This document shows positions 19,924 through 31,038 of a stretch of 64,000 nt of DNA, one piece after another. How positions within the stretch are numbered: position 1 is the first letter of the stretch; each line of letters opens with the position of its first letter. Source of the DNA: Pseudogymnoascus destructans (taxonomy: Eukaryota > Ascomycota > Leotiomycetes > Thelebolales > Thelebolaceae). The notes under the pieces were generated by a model. That model did not search any database. It saw only the letters and a list, made by a program, of their open reading frames with translations, and was not told the DNA's origin. The stretch is taken from NCBI RefSeq assembly GCF_001641265.1, contig NW_020167531.1, positions 372,001-436,000 of the forward strand, written 5' to 3'. The position numbers and the translations under genes were made by a program.

Positions 19924-20854
19924 TGGTGGGTGCACCAGATATGAGAATCTAGCCACCCAAGGAAGGGATGAATTTACTAAGACAACACACTGTCTTAGGA
20001 AACAGAGCCAAAGGGTTGTAGCTTAGACTATTCCACAACGCAGCAATCAGGTGTATGATGTGGTGAAGTGGTTTAGACAAGTTGCAACAAATGTTGAGTC
20101 TGAGAACTCAGGGGTAAGTCAGAGGTTAGCACCTCACTGACTTTTCAAAAATAGAGAATAACAAGATCAATGCTTGGAAGCTTGGAAAAGACGTAGAAGT
20201 ATGTGCTAGTCGATTTACTGTATTGTCTGCTTGCCCTTTCTTAAGGAAAGGGCAATCCTATTTATGCCAAAGGAGTGTAGTTCTCTCATTTTCCATGACT
20301 TTCCATGACTAACCAGGCTTGGTAAATGTATTAGAAATCAAGTGCGACCCACAACTAGCTTGCTAATCATGTAGTGAACGTAAGAGAATCCCATAGAACC
20401 ATCTCTTGGGTTCCTAGCCTATAGGAAGTGAAAAGGAGGTCCAAGGTCACAGTACCTATAGACAAATTATGTCATAACTTAACCAATCTTGTGGGTAACT
20501 AAGGAGCGATGACGTGTAATGAATCATAGAGGGTTGTAGAAGCTTCTAGAGCTATCGTTCATGTTCCTAGGCCTCTAGTTGGTAGAGATATGCCATGTGG
20601 TAGTATTGGCCCACCCCCTTAAGGAGGAGATTTTCTTAATAACTTGTTCAATGAGTGTCCAAATGATATGCCGTGATGTATGTAGCATAAACAGATGTAG
20701 TAGAAGAGTTTGCAGCAATCGTTGAGTAGTATTGCTTCTGTTGTTGGTGTGATAAGCCAAGATATGTATGGTGACTTGTAGGTTTGAGGAGGAGATTTCT
20801 AAGTTTGCTCTTGAGTTTGATAGCAAACTGAGTGCAACGAATGTCAGTATGACA
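19919..20854 (-). repeat. 3' LTR of element B
   Basis: 936 bp. Compared with the 5' copy it has two extra C at the CCCACCCCCTTAAGG site and two visible substitutions. Ends directly against the AGAAC target duplication. The element's pol stop lies 11 bp inside. Confidence 0.95.
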
Positions 20855-20865
20855 TGATCCCCCTT

Positions 20866-23800
20866 TTAAGGACGTTTGTGGGCTGTCTGCTTGCCCTTTA
20901 GCCAGGTGGCTTTCTTAGAAAGAAATTCTAGAATGAGCTTAGATGCATTTTTTAGATTTCTCTTAGGCTCCCAAGTGTTGTCACTTGTAGGATAGCCTTT
21001 CCACTTAACGAGGAAGTAGTCCTGACCTCTAAGTGTCTTTTTGTCAAGGATAGACTCTACTTCATATTCTGGTTGATCCAAGATCAGAACAGGAGGTGGA
21101 GGAGACTGAAGTGGTCTTAAGGAACTTTCTTGTGCCTTAGACAAGAGAGATGCATGGAAGACATTATGGATAGTCCAAGTAGGTGGTAATGCAAGCTCGA
21201 AAGCATTCTTGCCAATAGTCCTTGTGATCTTAAAAGGTCCAAGTCTTTTAGTATCAAGTTTGTCTGAAGGTCTAGTAGTTGTGATATGTCTTCTAGACAA
21301 AAAGACTTGATCACCAACTTTGAATTGTGGTGCAACCACCCCCCTGTTAAAGGCCTGAGCCTGCTCGTCTTGTGCACGCTGTATTTGAACCTTGAGATAG
21401 TCCTGGAGGCCCTTAAGGTAGATGATTCTTTCAGTAGCAGAAGGGTTTTTGAAATTTTCAGGACAATTCAGTTCTGCCACTTCAAACCTAGGGTGATAAC
21501 CATAGTTTGCATAGAAAGGTGTCTCTTTTGTGGTGTTAGAGACTGTGTTGTTGTAAGCAAATTCTGCAAGATGGAGAAGATCTGCCCAGTTGTCTTGAGC
21601 ATAGTTTGTATAAATTCTTAGATATTGTTCAAGTACAGAGTTGACTCTCTCTGTCTGGCCATCTGTTTGAGGGTGATAAGCTGTAGAGAAGCGTTGTTCC
21701 ATGTTTAAGAGTTTAGAGAACTCCTTAAAAAAGTTTGAAGTGAAAACTGCTCCCCTATCTGAGATCCAGTGTCCAGGAATTCCATGATATTTAAAGACCA
21801 CCTTGAGGAATAGCCACGCAAGTTCAGAAGCTGTGATAGTCTCATTGCAAGGCTCAAAGTGTGCCATTTTTGTGAGCCTTTCTACCACCACAAGGATAGA
21901 GTCATAAGGGGTAGCACCCCCTTTTGGGATAGAAGGAGGCAACTTGACTATAAAGTCAATGGATATGGAGTCCCATGGGCGTTCTGGTATAGGTAGAGGC
22001 TGCAAGAGGCCATAGGGCTTTTGCCGTGTAGGTTTGTTCAAGTTGCAAGTAGTGCAAGAAGATATATAGTCTTGAAGAGTAGTCCTTAGACTAGGCCAGT
22101 AGAACTTTCTTGTTAGAAGTTCATAAGTTTTTGCAAAGCCAAAGTGCCCTGCAGCTGGAGCATCATGGAACTGCTGTAGGAGGTGTAGCTGTAATCGTTT
22201 ATCCCTTGGGACATAGATATAGTTCTTGAATAAGAGAAGTCCATGCTGATTTTTTGAGAAATTCTGTAGTCCAACTTTCTCAAGAGAGGAACCTTTCTTC
22301 TGGAGGTATTCCAAAGTTCTTTTCGCAAAGGGATCATGGTTGTAAGCATCTTTGAATGCTTTAAGAAGTGTTGCTGAGGGTGTATAGTCTTTAAAGGTCT
22401 CTGGTTCCTGAGAAGAGGTAATTGGGGCAACTTGGTCTTGAGGGGATAAGTTTACCCCTAAGTCCTCTGTAGTACTAGGGTTGCTTAAAGATGCTGCTAT
22501 AAGCTTTGCTGAGTCTAGCAGAGCCTTTGTATTGCTAGTTTTAGCAGAATCTTGGTAGTCATGTCTTCTTGAGAGGAGATCTGCTCTTTGATTCTTGGCC
22601 CCTGAGACATGTTTTATAACAAAGTCAAAACCTCCTAGTTGTTCAGACCACCTTGCTTGTCGTCTATTGAGCTGTTTAGTGGTTGTAAAGGTCAAGAGGT
22701 TTGAATGGTCACTGTAAATAGTGATAGGATAGTTTGCCCCTTCAAGGTAGCATCTCCAATGCTTTAGAGAACATACTATGGCAAGCAGTTCCTTGTCTGT
22801 AATGGGATAGTTTTGTTCAGCTGCTGATAGCTTTCTTGAGTAAAATGCCACAGGCTGTAGCTCTTCTTGTTTGTCTTTTGGAGCTTGGTATAAGATTCCA
22901 GAAATAGCAAAATCTGAGGCATCTGTCTCAAGAGTGGCAGGTTTCAAGGGGTTAAAGTGTAGTAACATTTTCCCTTCTTTAAATTCTCCTTTAAGAGCAT
23001 CGAAAGCATCTTGCTGTGTCTTATCCCAGTGATACAAAGTGTCCTTGTGAAGTAATTGAGTAAGGGGTAAAGCCAAGGATGTATATCTTGGTATAAACCT
23101 CCTGTAATAGTTGGCAAACCCAAGGAAAGACTGAACCTCTTTAATGCTGGAAGGAATAGGCCACGTTTGTACTGCTTTTGTCTTTTCAGGGTCCATCTGA
23201 ATGCCTTCTGTTGAAATTCTATGTCCCAAGAAATCAACTTGAGACATATGGAAAAGACATTTCTCAAGTTTGCAAAAGAGTTGTGCTTGAGATAGCTTCT
23301 CTAAGACTTGTCTAACATGTAGAACATGCTCTTGAGTGTCTAAAGAGTATATAAGAATGTCGTCTAAGTAGACAACAACAAAGATATCCAAGTAAGGTCT
23401 TAGAATATCATTCATGAGAGCTTGGAAAGAAGCAGGTGCATTGGCAAGCCCAAAAGGCATTACCTGGTATTCAAAATGACCATAGCGTGTTCTGAATGCT
23501 GTCTTCCACTCATCACCTTCCTTGATGCGTATCAGGTTATAAGCTCCCCTGAGATCTAACTTGGTAAAGATCCTTGCTGAAGAGAGCCTATCTATGAGCT
23601 CAGGGATAAGGGGTAAAGCATATCTGTTTTTAACAGTGACTGCATTAAGGCCCCTATAATCAACACAGAGACGCAAGGAGCCATCTTTCTTCTTGACAAA
23701 GAGAATGGGAGCTCCTGCTGGTGAGGAAGAAGGTCTGATAAAGCCAGAACTAAGGTTCTCATCTAGGTATTCTCTGAGAGTTTTCAGCTCTAATTCAGAT

Positions 23801-24066
23801 AGAGAGTAGATAGGGCCGTAGGGAGGCATTGAGCCTTCTGCGAGTGGTATCTCATGGTCATAAGGCTGGTGCTTTGGCAGAATTGATGCCTTTGCCTTGT
23901 CAAAAAGATGTTGGTAGTCTTGGTATGCTAAAGGCAAAATGACCTCCTGAGATGATTTCTCCAAATCTGAAGTAGCTGCTATCTCCAGGACAGGTTGGAA
24001 AGGTTTAACCCATATCAGAGATGATATATCGTCCATAGTTTGGTCAAAATCCTTGATCTGGGACAA
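20866..24066 (-). CDS. element B pol: RT-RNaseH-integrase-chromodomain
   Basis: About 1066 residues with no stop. Reverse transcriptase (about 115-290) has the intact YLDDILIYS motif and FGLANAPASFQ; RNase H (about 375-500) has ETDASDFAISGILYQ and YSDHSNL; integrase has the HHCC zinc domain (HDAPAAGHF...CTTCNLNK) and the catalytic core with DFIVK, SDRGAVFTS and the E of DGQTERVNS. A C-terminal chromodomain (YEVESILDKK...YFLVKWKGYPTSDNTWEP) defines it as a chromovirus; such domains direct integration to marked chromatin. The frame overlaps gag by 52 nt in the -1 relation and its first codon is not ATG, so expression by ribosomal frameshift is likely. Confidence 0.95.
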   Translation of the reverse strand: MSQIKDFDQTMDDISSLIWVKPFQPVLEIAATSDLEKSSQEVILPLAYQDYQHLFDKAKASILPKHQPYDHEIPLAEGSMPPYGPIYSLSELELKTLREYLDENLSSGFIRPSSSPAGAPILFVKKKDGSLRLCVDYRGLNAVTVKNRYALPLIPELIDRLSSARIFTKLDLRGAYNLIRIKEGDEWKTAFRTRYGHFEYQVMPFGLANAPASFQALMNDILRPYLDIFVVVYLDDILIYSLDTQEHVLHVRQVLEKLSQAQLFCKLEKCLFHMSQVDFLGHRISTEGIQMDPEKTKAVQTWPIPSSIKEVQSFLGFANYYRRFIPRYTSLALPLTQLLHKDTLYHWDKTQQDAFDALKGEFKEGKMLLHFNPLKPATLETDASDFAISGILYQAPKDKQEELQPVAFYSRKLSAAEQNYPITDKELLAIVCSLKHWRCYLEGANYPITIYSDHSNLLTFTTTKQLNRRQARWSEQLGGFDFVIKHVSGAKNQRADLLSRRHDYQDSAKTSNTKALLDSAKLIAASLSNPSTTEDLGVNLSPQDQVAPITSSQEPETFKDYTPSATLLKAFKDAYNHDPFAKRTLEYLQKKGSSLEKVGLQNFSKNQHGLLLFKNYIYVPRDKRLQLHLLQQFHDAPAAGHFGFAKTYELLTRKFYWPSLRTTLQDYISSCTTCNLNKPTRQKPYGLLQPLPIPERPWDSISIDFIVKLPPSIPKGGATPYDSILVVVERLTKMAHFEPCNETITASELAWLFLKVVFKYHGIPGHWISDRGAVFTSNFFKEFSKLLNMEQRFSTAYHPQTDGQTERVNSVLEQYLRIYTNYAQDNWADLLHLAEFAYNNTVSNTTKETPFYANYGYHPRFEVAELNCPENFKNPSATERIIYLKGLQDYLKVQIQRAQDEQAQAFNRGVVAPQFKVGDQVFLSRRHITTTRPSDKLDTKRLGPFKITRTIGKNAFELALPPTWTIHNVFHASLLSKAQESSLRPLQSPPPPVLILDQPEYEVESILDKKTLRGQDYFLVKWKGYPTSDNTWEPKRNLKNASKLILEFLSKKATWLKGKQTAHKRP

Positions 24067-25658
24067 GTTTGAGTCTGGACCTGAATAGGGGTAACTGAGG
24101 CTTGAAGGGTTTTTTCAGTATTGAGCTCAGGATTTGAGCTAAACCCAAGCGATAAATGCTTCCAATTGATAGTTGGATCATGCCTTTGAAGCCATGGAAG
24201 ACCTAGGATAACTGGGTACTTCATTGGTATAACATCTAAAGAGATGGTGTCTGAAAATGTTGATTTTCCTAGGGGAATCTCAAGTTTGAGTACTGGGGTG
24301 TTGCAGGTAATGGAACCTGAACTGATAGGAGTTCCATCAATGACTCGGAGCAACTCTGGAGTGCGTTTGGGAATTGTAGGTAACTGGTGTGTCAAGATGA
24401 GGTCTTGAGATATAAAGTTGCCTGTTGCCCCTGAGTCTATCATAGCCCTTGTAGACAACACCTGTTGTTTGAAATGGAGTTGAATAGGCATTAACAGATG
24501 TGTGAGACTCTGAGAAAGCACCATCGACACATCTTTGTTGTCTAGGGGAGAAGTTATAGTCTCAGTTGAAGTTGTGCCTGCTAGGGATTTTTCAAGTTTT
24601 TCAGGAATAGCAGTTGTGACTGTGTCTGAGGCTGCTATATGTTTTGAATCAGCACTCCCCCGTGCTGAATAGCACTCCTGAATTCTGTGTCCCCCTTTGC
24701 CACAGTATAAACAAAGGTTGTTGTCCATTCTGTGTTTTCTTTCTTGAGGGGTAAGTTTACCCCTTTTCAGTTTTTGAGGGTATCCTGTAGGCTGAGGTGC
24801 TGGATTTGCTGTAGATCTCTTTATAGAGGCGTCTAAGTCCATAGGTTCAGGTGCTGAGTCCTTAGCAGTTGGTGTAGAGGTGTAATTGTTGAAATTTCTT
24901 GTTGGATGCCAGTCTTGGTTCTTCTCCTTTCTTCTTTCAAAAAGCCTATCATCAAGTCTGACAGCTTTCTCTATAAGCGTTTGAAGTGTTGTAGGGCGTT
25001 CTTCTTTGCTGAGTTCATCCTTAATAGAGCTCTTGAGCCCTTGGTAGTAAGTGAAGACTAAGGCTTCTTCATTCCAAGTCAAGTGAGAAGTGATTCTCCT
25101 AAATTCTGTTGTATACTGAGCAGCAGAGGTCTTTTGACATAGCTTCTGTAGCTCTCTTTCTGCTGTAGCAGTTTCGTTGATGTCTCCAAAGGTCCTGGTA
25201 AGTTCCTCTTGAAACTGGTCATAAGAGGTAATCAAAGGTGTAGTGGTATTTTGGTTGTTGCCACTAAGTCTTCTAAGATATGGCTCAAAGAAGTTGAATG
25301 CAGATCCACGGAGGTAGCTGGCAGCGAAATAGATCTTCTGAATGTCTGAGGTGAACTGATGAGGCCTGAGGGTGAAGTAGATGTCCAGTTGCATAAGAAA
25401 TCCCTTCAACTTCCTCCTGTCTCCATGGTATAAATCTGGTGTTTGCACTTTAGGAAGTGCACCTGGAGTACTCGAAATAGCCAGAGGAGCTGTGGGAAGC
25501 TCTGTATGATGTGTCTGAGTTGAAGATTGTGTTGCTGAAGTGTTGGCTTGAAAGGTGTTTTCCAAATTCTCAAGTTTGTTTGCTATAGTTTGTATAAAGG
25601 CAAACAGTTGTTGCATCTGCTGTTCAGCAGTAGTTGTAGGAGCTTGGTCGTCCTCCAT
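24015..25658 (-). CDS. element B gag-protease
   Basis: 547 aa from ATG at 25658. An N-terminal helix (QQLFAFIQTIANKLENLE), the capsid domain (YHGDRRKLKGFLMQLDIYF to about residue 260), a CCHC zinc knuckle C-x2-C-x4-H-x4-C (CLYCGKGGHRIQEC, about 322-335), and an aspartic protease with MIDSGATGNFIS near residue 412 and ILGLPWL. The order gag-knuckle-protease in one frame, with RT in the next, is typical of chromoviruses. It ends 51 nt into the pol frame. Confidence 0.95.
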   Translation of the reverse strand: MEDDQAPTTTAEQQMQQLFAFIQTIANKLENLENTFQANTSATQSSTQTHHTELPTAPLAISSTPGALPKVQTPDLYHGDRRKLKGFLMQLDIYFTLRPHQFTSDIQKIYFAASYLRGSAFNFFEPYLRRLSGNNQNTTTPLITSYDQFQEELTRTFGDINETATAERELQKLCQKTSAAQYTTEFRRITSHLTWNEEALVFTYYQGLKSSIKDELSKEERPTTLQTLIEKAVRLDDRLFERRKEKNQDWHPTRNFNNYTSTPTAKDSAPEPMDLDASIKRSTANPAPQPTGYPQKLKRGKLTPQERKHRMDNNLCLYCGKGGHRIQECYSARGSADSKHIAASDTVTTAIPEKLEKSLAGTTSTETITSPLDNKDVSMVLSQSLTHLLMPIQLHFKQQVLSTRAMIDSGATGNFISQDLILTHQLPTIPKRTPELLRVIDGTPISSGSITCNTPVLKLEIPLGKSTFSDTISLDVIPMKYPVILGLPWLQRHDPTINWKHLSLGFSSNPELNTEKTLQASVTPIQVQTQTCPRSRILTKLWTIYHL

Positions 25659-25710
25659 TGTAGTATCGAAGTGCTGCTATAGAAATAGTTGAAGCTTGAA
25701 GCAGGCAAGG

Positions 25711-26644
25711 TGTAATGGTGGGTGCACCAGATATGAGAATCTAGCCACCCAAGGAAGGGATGAATTTACTAAGACAACACACTGTCTTAGGAAACAGAGC
25801 CAAAGGGTTGTAGCTTAGACTATTCCACAACGCAGCAATCAGGTGTATGATGTGGTGAAGTGGTTTAGACAAGTTGCAACAAATGTTGAGTCTGAGAACT
25901 CAGGGGTAAGTCAGAGGTTAGCACCTCACTGACTTTTCAAAAATAGAGAATAACAAGATCAATGCTTGGAAACTTGGAAAAGACGTAGAAGTATCTGCTA
26001 GTCGATTTACTGTATTGTCTGCTTGCCCTTTCTTAAGGAAAGGGCAATCCTATTTATGCCAAAGGAGTGTAGTTCTCTCATTTTCCATGACTTTCCATGA
26101 CTAACCAGGCTTGGTAAATGTATTAGAAATCAAGTGCGACCCACAACTAGCTTGCTAATCATGTAGTGAACGTAAGAGAATCCCATAGAACCATCTCTTG
26201 GGTTCCTAGCCTATAGGAAGTGAAAAGGAGGTCCAAGGTCACAGTACCTATAGACAAATTATGTCATAACTTAACCAATCTTGTGGGTAACTAAGGAGCG
26301 ATGACGTGTAATGAATCATAGAGGGTTGTAGAAGCTTCTAGAGCTATCGTTCATGTTCCTAGGCCTCTAGTTGGTAGAGATATGCCATGTGGTAGTATTG
26401 GCCCACCCTTAAGGAGGAGATTTTCTTAATAACTTGTTCAATGAGTGTCCAAATGATATGCCGTGATGTATGTAGCATAAACAGATGTAGTAGAAGAGTT
26501 TGCAGCAATCGTTGAGTAGTATTGCTTCTGTTGTTGGTGTGATAAGCCAAGATATGTATGGTGACTTGTAGGTTTGAGGAGGAGATTTCTAAGTTTGCTC
26601 TTGAGTTTGATAGCAAACTGAGTGCAACGAATGTCAGTATGACA
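25711..26644 (-). repeat. 5' LTR of element B
   Basis: 934 bp; promoter of the element. In the element's direction it is followed by CCTTGCCTGC, not TGG, so the usual tRNA primer site is not present directly after the LTR. Confidence 0.95.
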
Positions 26645-26833
26645 AGAACCACAGTCCCTGCGCCCTCAGGAAACTGTTTCAAGTGTGGCAAGCCTGGCCA
26701 TTTCCAGGACAAATGCCCCCTTAACGCCACTATCAAGGAAATGGACCGTAATGACCCCGAGGCAGAAGAACAATGGGAAGAAGCTGTGGAACTTCAATCG
26801 GATGCGTCCCTCGAGGAAAACGACGAGGCCTAG
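26645..26833 (+). pseudogene. gag of element A, 3' part with zinc knuckle
   Basis: Continues the interrupted gag in phase. Carries the CCHC knuckle CFKCGKPGHFQDKC and an acidic tail (DPEAEEQWEEAVELQ), stopping at TAG 26831-26833. The pol frame overlaps in -1. Upstream 'starts' for this frame lie inside the element B LTR and are artefacts. Confidence 0.9.
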
Positions 26834-29800
26834 GAGAAGGCTCCTTCCTAGGTCTACGCAAATGTGACCTGCGAGGACTAGACTTACGAGAACTCCTGGG
26901 AGGCACCCAGTTCTTAGTTGACACGACCCTGAGTATGAATGGACTCGGGGTGCAAACTAAGTCCCTAGCAGACACAGGAGCAAACGGCTACCTCGTCATT
27001 AACAAGCCTTTGGCAATACGACTGTCGAAAGCACTTCAGAGCCCTATACGGAAACTACCCTACTCTGTACCCATACGTGGATTTCAGCGCAAAATCCAAG
27101 GCCACGTATCGGAGTATATTCGGTTACACTTAACAGTCGAAGGACGCTGAATATATAACTGCCCCTTTGTACTCCTGGACCTCGGAGCACAAGATGTGAT
27201 AATTGGGAAGAAGCTTTTCAGCCACTTCCGAATACTACTCGACTTTGCAAAGAGCCAGTTAGTATGGCCAAAGGAGTACCCGCCGACTCCTAGCTGGAGC
27301 AAGGAGATCACCTTGCCCTACCACTCACGCGAAACGTCCATTAAACATCCTGCATATCAGTCGGATGCGAATCGCCGGGATTTCGCAATCCACCGCGAAG
27401 ACAGACGCCGCGCAGGCGGATGGTCGATGGAAATGAAAGTGATAACTTCTGACTACGAAGAGATCACCGATACGCCATCGAACCCACTACGAAACCAGGA
27501 GGTTTCTCCCCCACCCAAATGGAAACCTCCACCGCAGAAAACCCTAGTACATAGGTTTACGCCCATGCATGTAGAAATCAGTGCAAATGCTTTCCACCAC
27601 GAGATGATGCGAAACGACTCCGAGTTTTTTCAGACTAGCATCTACGAAATCGATCAGATCATTCATGAAAAGGAGTTGGTAGAGGACGAAGAAACGCTCC
27701 GCCTCATCCAGCAGAAGCTTCCGCATATGCACTGGAGGTACACCGATGTCTTTTCGAAGTTGGAATCGGATCGAATCCCCCCCCACTGCATATACGACCA
27801 CAAGATACAGCTCGAAGCCCCTTTACCAAACGCTTTCTCCCCGTTATATCGACAGGGCACCGAAAAGCTTAAGGCTACCAAGCAATACCTGCTGGAAAAC
27901 CTGGAAAAGGGATTCATCGTCAACAGCAACAGCCCCTTCGCGTCCCCTATTCTATTCGTAAAGAAAGCGGATGGCAAATTAAGATTTTGCATCGATTACC
28001 GGAAGTTAAATGGTCTCACCCGGAACGATCCCTACCCCATCTCGCGTATCGATGAACTACTAGGACGAGTGTCGAAAGCAAAAATCTTCACGAAGCTAGA
28101 TATCAGACAAGCCTTCCATCGTATACGGATGCACCCTGACTCGGAAGAGTACACGACCTTTCGGACTCGCTATGGATCCTATAAGTGCAAAGTGCTGCCA
28201 TTTGGACTAACGAACGGTCCCGCAACCTATCAGCGGTATATGAATGACGTCCTGATGCAATACTTAGACGACTTCTGTACCGCATACTTAGATGACATCC
28301 TAATCTATTCAGAGGACCCTACGGAACACATAGAGCATGTGCATAAGGTCCTACAGCATCTCCGAGAAGCTGGACTCCAAGCCGATTTGAACAAATGCGA
28401 GTTCAACGTCACCAGGACAAAATACTTGGGTTATGTTCTCACTACCTCCGGTGTCGAAGCGGACCCTGACAAAATCGAACCCCTTCGTAACTGGATCCGA
28501 CCGACCACTGTTACGGGTGTTAAGTCCTATCTGGGATTCTGTGGCTTCTATAGACAATTCATTCGTAATTTTGGCAAAATAGCAAAGCCCCTCACCACCA
28601 TCACTAGTCCCTCAGAGCCGTTCCGGTGGACAGACAAATGTGAGGATGCGTTCGAGGAATTGCGATGACAACTTTTAGCGGTACAGGCACTTCACCACTT
28701 CAACCCCGAATTGCCTACGAAGCTGGAGACCGACTCCTCTGATGGAGTGGTAGCTGGTGTCCTGTCTCAAGAACACCCTGACAAGTGATGGTACCCCGTA
28801 AGCTTTTACAGTCATGTCCTATCCGGACATGAGATCAATTGGGAGATCCACGACAAGGAACTATTCGCAATAGTAAAGGCCTTCGGAAAATGGAGGCCCG
28901 AGTTGGCTTCGGTGCGCCACCGAGTCGACGTGTACACTGACCACCGTTCGCTGGAATATTTCATGTCTACCAAGGTTCTCACCGCGAAGCAGGTTCGATG
29001 GATGGAGCTACTCTCCGACTTCAACTTCTGCATTACGTACACCACGGGCAAAAATAACCAGAAGGCTGATATTCTGAGCCGAAGAGACCAGGACTTGGTA
29101 ACGCAGCAGAAAGTCAAACTTGATAGTAGGGCGAGGGTATTGTTAGGTCCAAGCCGCCTACACCCCCGAATCAGCTCCGAACTCGCCGAGAGCTACATAG
29201 CATCCATTAATTCGATGGACACCCCCAAGCCCCAGGTGCCCTTCAATTTAATAGAGGCGCTATGTGCGGACAATCGGAAGTCGTTCACTGAGACTCGCGC
29301 GAAACAACCCCTACCGGACGGATTCGCGATGAACGACCAGCTCCTCCTGTACAAAGGCCGCCTATGTGTGAATCGCCACACTGACCTATGTACGAAACTG
29401 ATCCGGGAAGCGCACGATCAAGTGTCGTCAGCACATCCAAGTGGCAGGAAAACCTACCAATTGCTCGCCCCAAAGTATCATTGGGTCGGGATGGAAGCGG
29501 ACTGTTTGCGGTATGTACGAAACTGCGTGACATGCCGGCTTTCTCACACCAATGTCACTAAGCAACAAGGATTTCTACACCCACTACCTGTACCTGAATA
29601 TCCTATGCAACACCTCACCATGGACTTCAAGGAGTTCCCAAGGGACAAGCATGGATACGATAGCATCTTAGTGTTTATGGACCGACTCGGAAAGAGTTCA
29701 GTGACAATACCTTGCTACAAAACCACAACTGCCCGCCAGATGGCGCAATTGTTCATCGAATGGATATACCGATTCGGACACACTCCGGAGTCGATTGTAA

Positions 29801-30801
29801 GCGACCGCGGACCCCAATTCGTATCATCCTTTTGGCAAGAGTTCTGTCGAATTATCGGCGTTAAGGTTAAGCTGTCGACTGCCTATCATAAGCAGACTGA
29901 CGGGCAGATGGAAATCATGAACCGATACATCGATCAGAGACTGAGGCCCTTTGTATCCCATTATCAGGATAACTGGAGCGAACTCATCCCCATAATGGAC
30001 CGCGTGCAAATGACACTCCCCCACGCATCCATTGGCATGACCCCCTACCGACTCAAGTACGGAACTGATCCGCGTACGAGTTGGGATTGGAACACTCCGA
30101 AAGGCACCAACCCCCGGGAGACCCTAAACCGAGAGGAAGCCAAGGCGGTGGCAGACCGAATGCATACCGCATGGGTCCACGCAAAGGAAAACATGACAAA
30201 GGCACAAGAGGAAATGTCTAAGCACGCGAATCGATGCCGAAGGGCCATCGACTGGGACGTAGGAGATAGAGTGTACCTATCGACCAAAAATTTGAAAAAC
30301 TCTCGTCCTAGCCGCAAGCTGGGCCAACAATGGGTCAGACCATATACGGTGTTGGAACAGATTGGGCACGCATTTCGATTGGAACTACCTACCGGTTCGC
30401 AAATACACGATGTGTTCTCACCAGACGTACTCATGAAGGATCCGAACAATCCCCTACCTGGTCAGGATCCGCCTGAGCCTAGCAGCGAAGTGATAGACGG
30501 CGTAGAGGAATGGGAAGTGGGAAAGATCCTCGCCGTAAGGCTCCACCAGAAGCAACTACAATACAGGGTTAGTTGGGTCGGATACGATCCGGACCCGGAG
30601 TGGTACCCAGCGTCAAACTTCATGAACTCTCCTCAGAAACTCAGAGAGTTTCATACGGAATACCCAGATTTACCAGGTCCACCTCAAGAACTACTCGGAG
30701 GTGTTACGGCAGGGGAGACGGGAAAGGAACAAAAATACGATCACGGAGGGAAAGACAAAGTGGAAGAAACAGAGTCGTTGCTGTCTGCGACTCTAAACTA
30801 A
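26773..30801 (+). pseudogene. element A pol: protease-RT-RNaseH-integrase-chromodomain, three stops
   Basis: One frame from the gag overlap to TAA 30799-30801, interrupted by TGA at 27148-27150, 28666-28668 and 28786-28788. Protease ADTGANGYLVI near 26965; RT 27700-28300 with FGLTNGPATYQ and YLDDILIYS; RNase H ETDSSDGVVAGVLSQ near 28720 and YTDHRSLEYF; integrase HHCC (HPSGRKTY...CVTCRLSH, 29440-29555), core with SDRGPQFVSSF and an HKQTDGQMEIMN segment; chromodomain (WEVGKILAVRLHQ...WVGYDPDPEWYPASNF, 30505-30640). All motifs are recognisable; single substitutions created the stops, so decay is shallow. Confidence 0.93.
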
Positions 30802-31038
30802 AATACCCTCCGAGCCAGGGCGCACTCACCACCGTAACTCTTGCGGGAGTCACCCTTCCCAAACGTCTCACCGGCGTCGCAACAAGCGGCTACCACCGAG
30901 AGAGACGAAGGGTCGAAGCGACCCCACGCGGAGAGTCAGGTCCGAGTCCCCTCCGACACAGGGCCTCCTCCCTCCTACGCCCCATCCTCCTCTGCCCCAT
31001 ACTGGGCCCCAAACCCATCCCCCTCACCCTCACCACCC
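30802..31038. other. spacer between element A pol and the antisense gene
   Basis: 237 bp, C-rich toward its right end. Both converging frames stop at its edges. Plus-strand Ser/Pro-rich frames across this part look like the shadow of the antisense gene. Confidence 0.35.

Larger units (their letters stand above)
19919..26644 (-). mobile_element. Ty3-type chromovirus LTR retrotransposon B (intact, young)
   Basis: 6726 bp inserted antisense in the gag of element A. LTRs at 25711-26644 (5') and 19919-20854 (3'), beginning TGTCATACTG and ending CCATTACA in the element's direction. A 5-bp target duplication, AGAAC, sits on both sides (19914-19918 and 26645-26649). The two LTRs differ by a 2-bp indel and about two substitutions over 935 bp that I could see, so insertion is recent. 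Internal region: gag-protease frame and overlapping pol frame, both without stops. It is probably autonomous. Confidence 0.96.

Noticed and set aside
26558..26833. A 91-aa frame with a zinc knuckle starting inside the element B LTR
   Set aside because: Its first 29 codons are LTR sequence; the knuckle part is the resumed gag of element A. The start is an artefact of the insertion.
27148..28788. TGA recoding (selenocysteine or alternative code) in element A pol
   Set aside because: Nuclear genes here end with TGA normally, positions are not catalytic, and element B uses no internal TGA. Point mutation is simpler.
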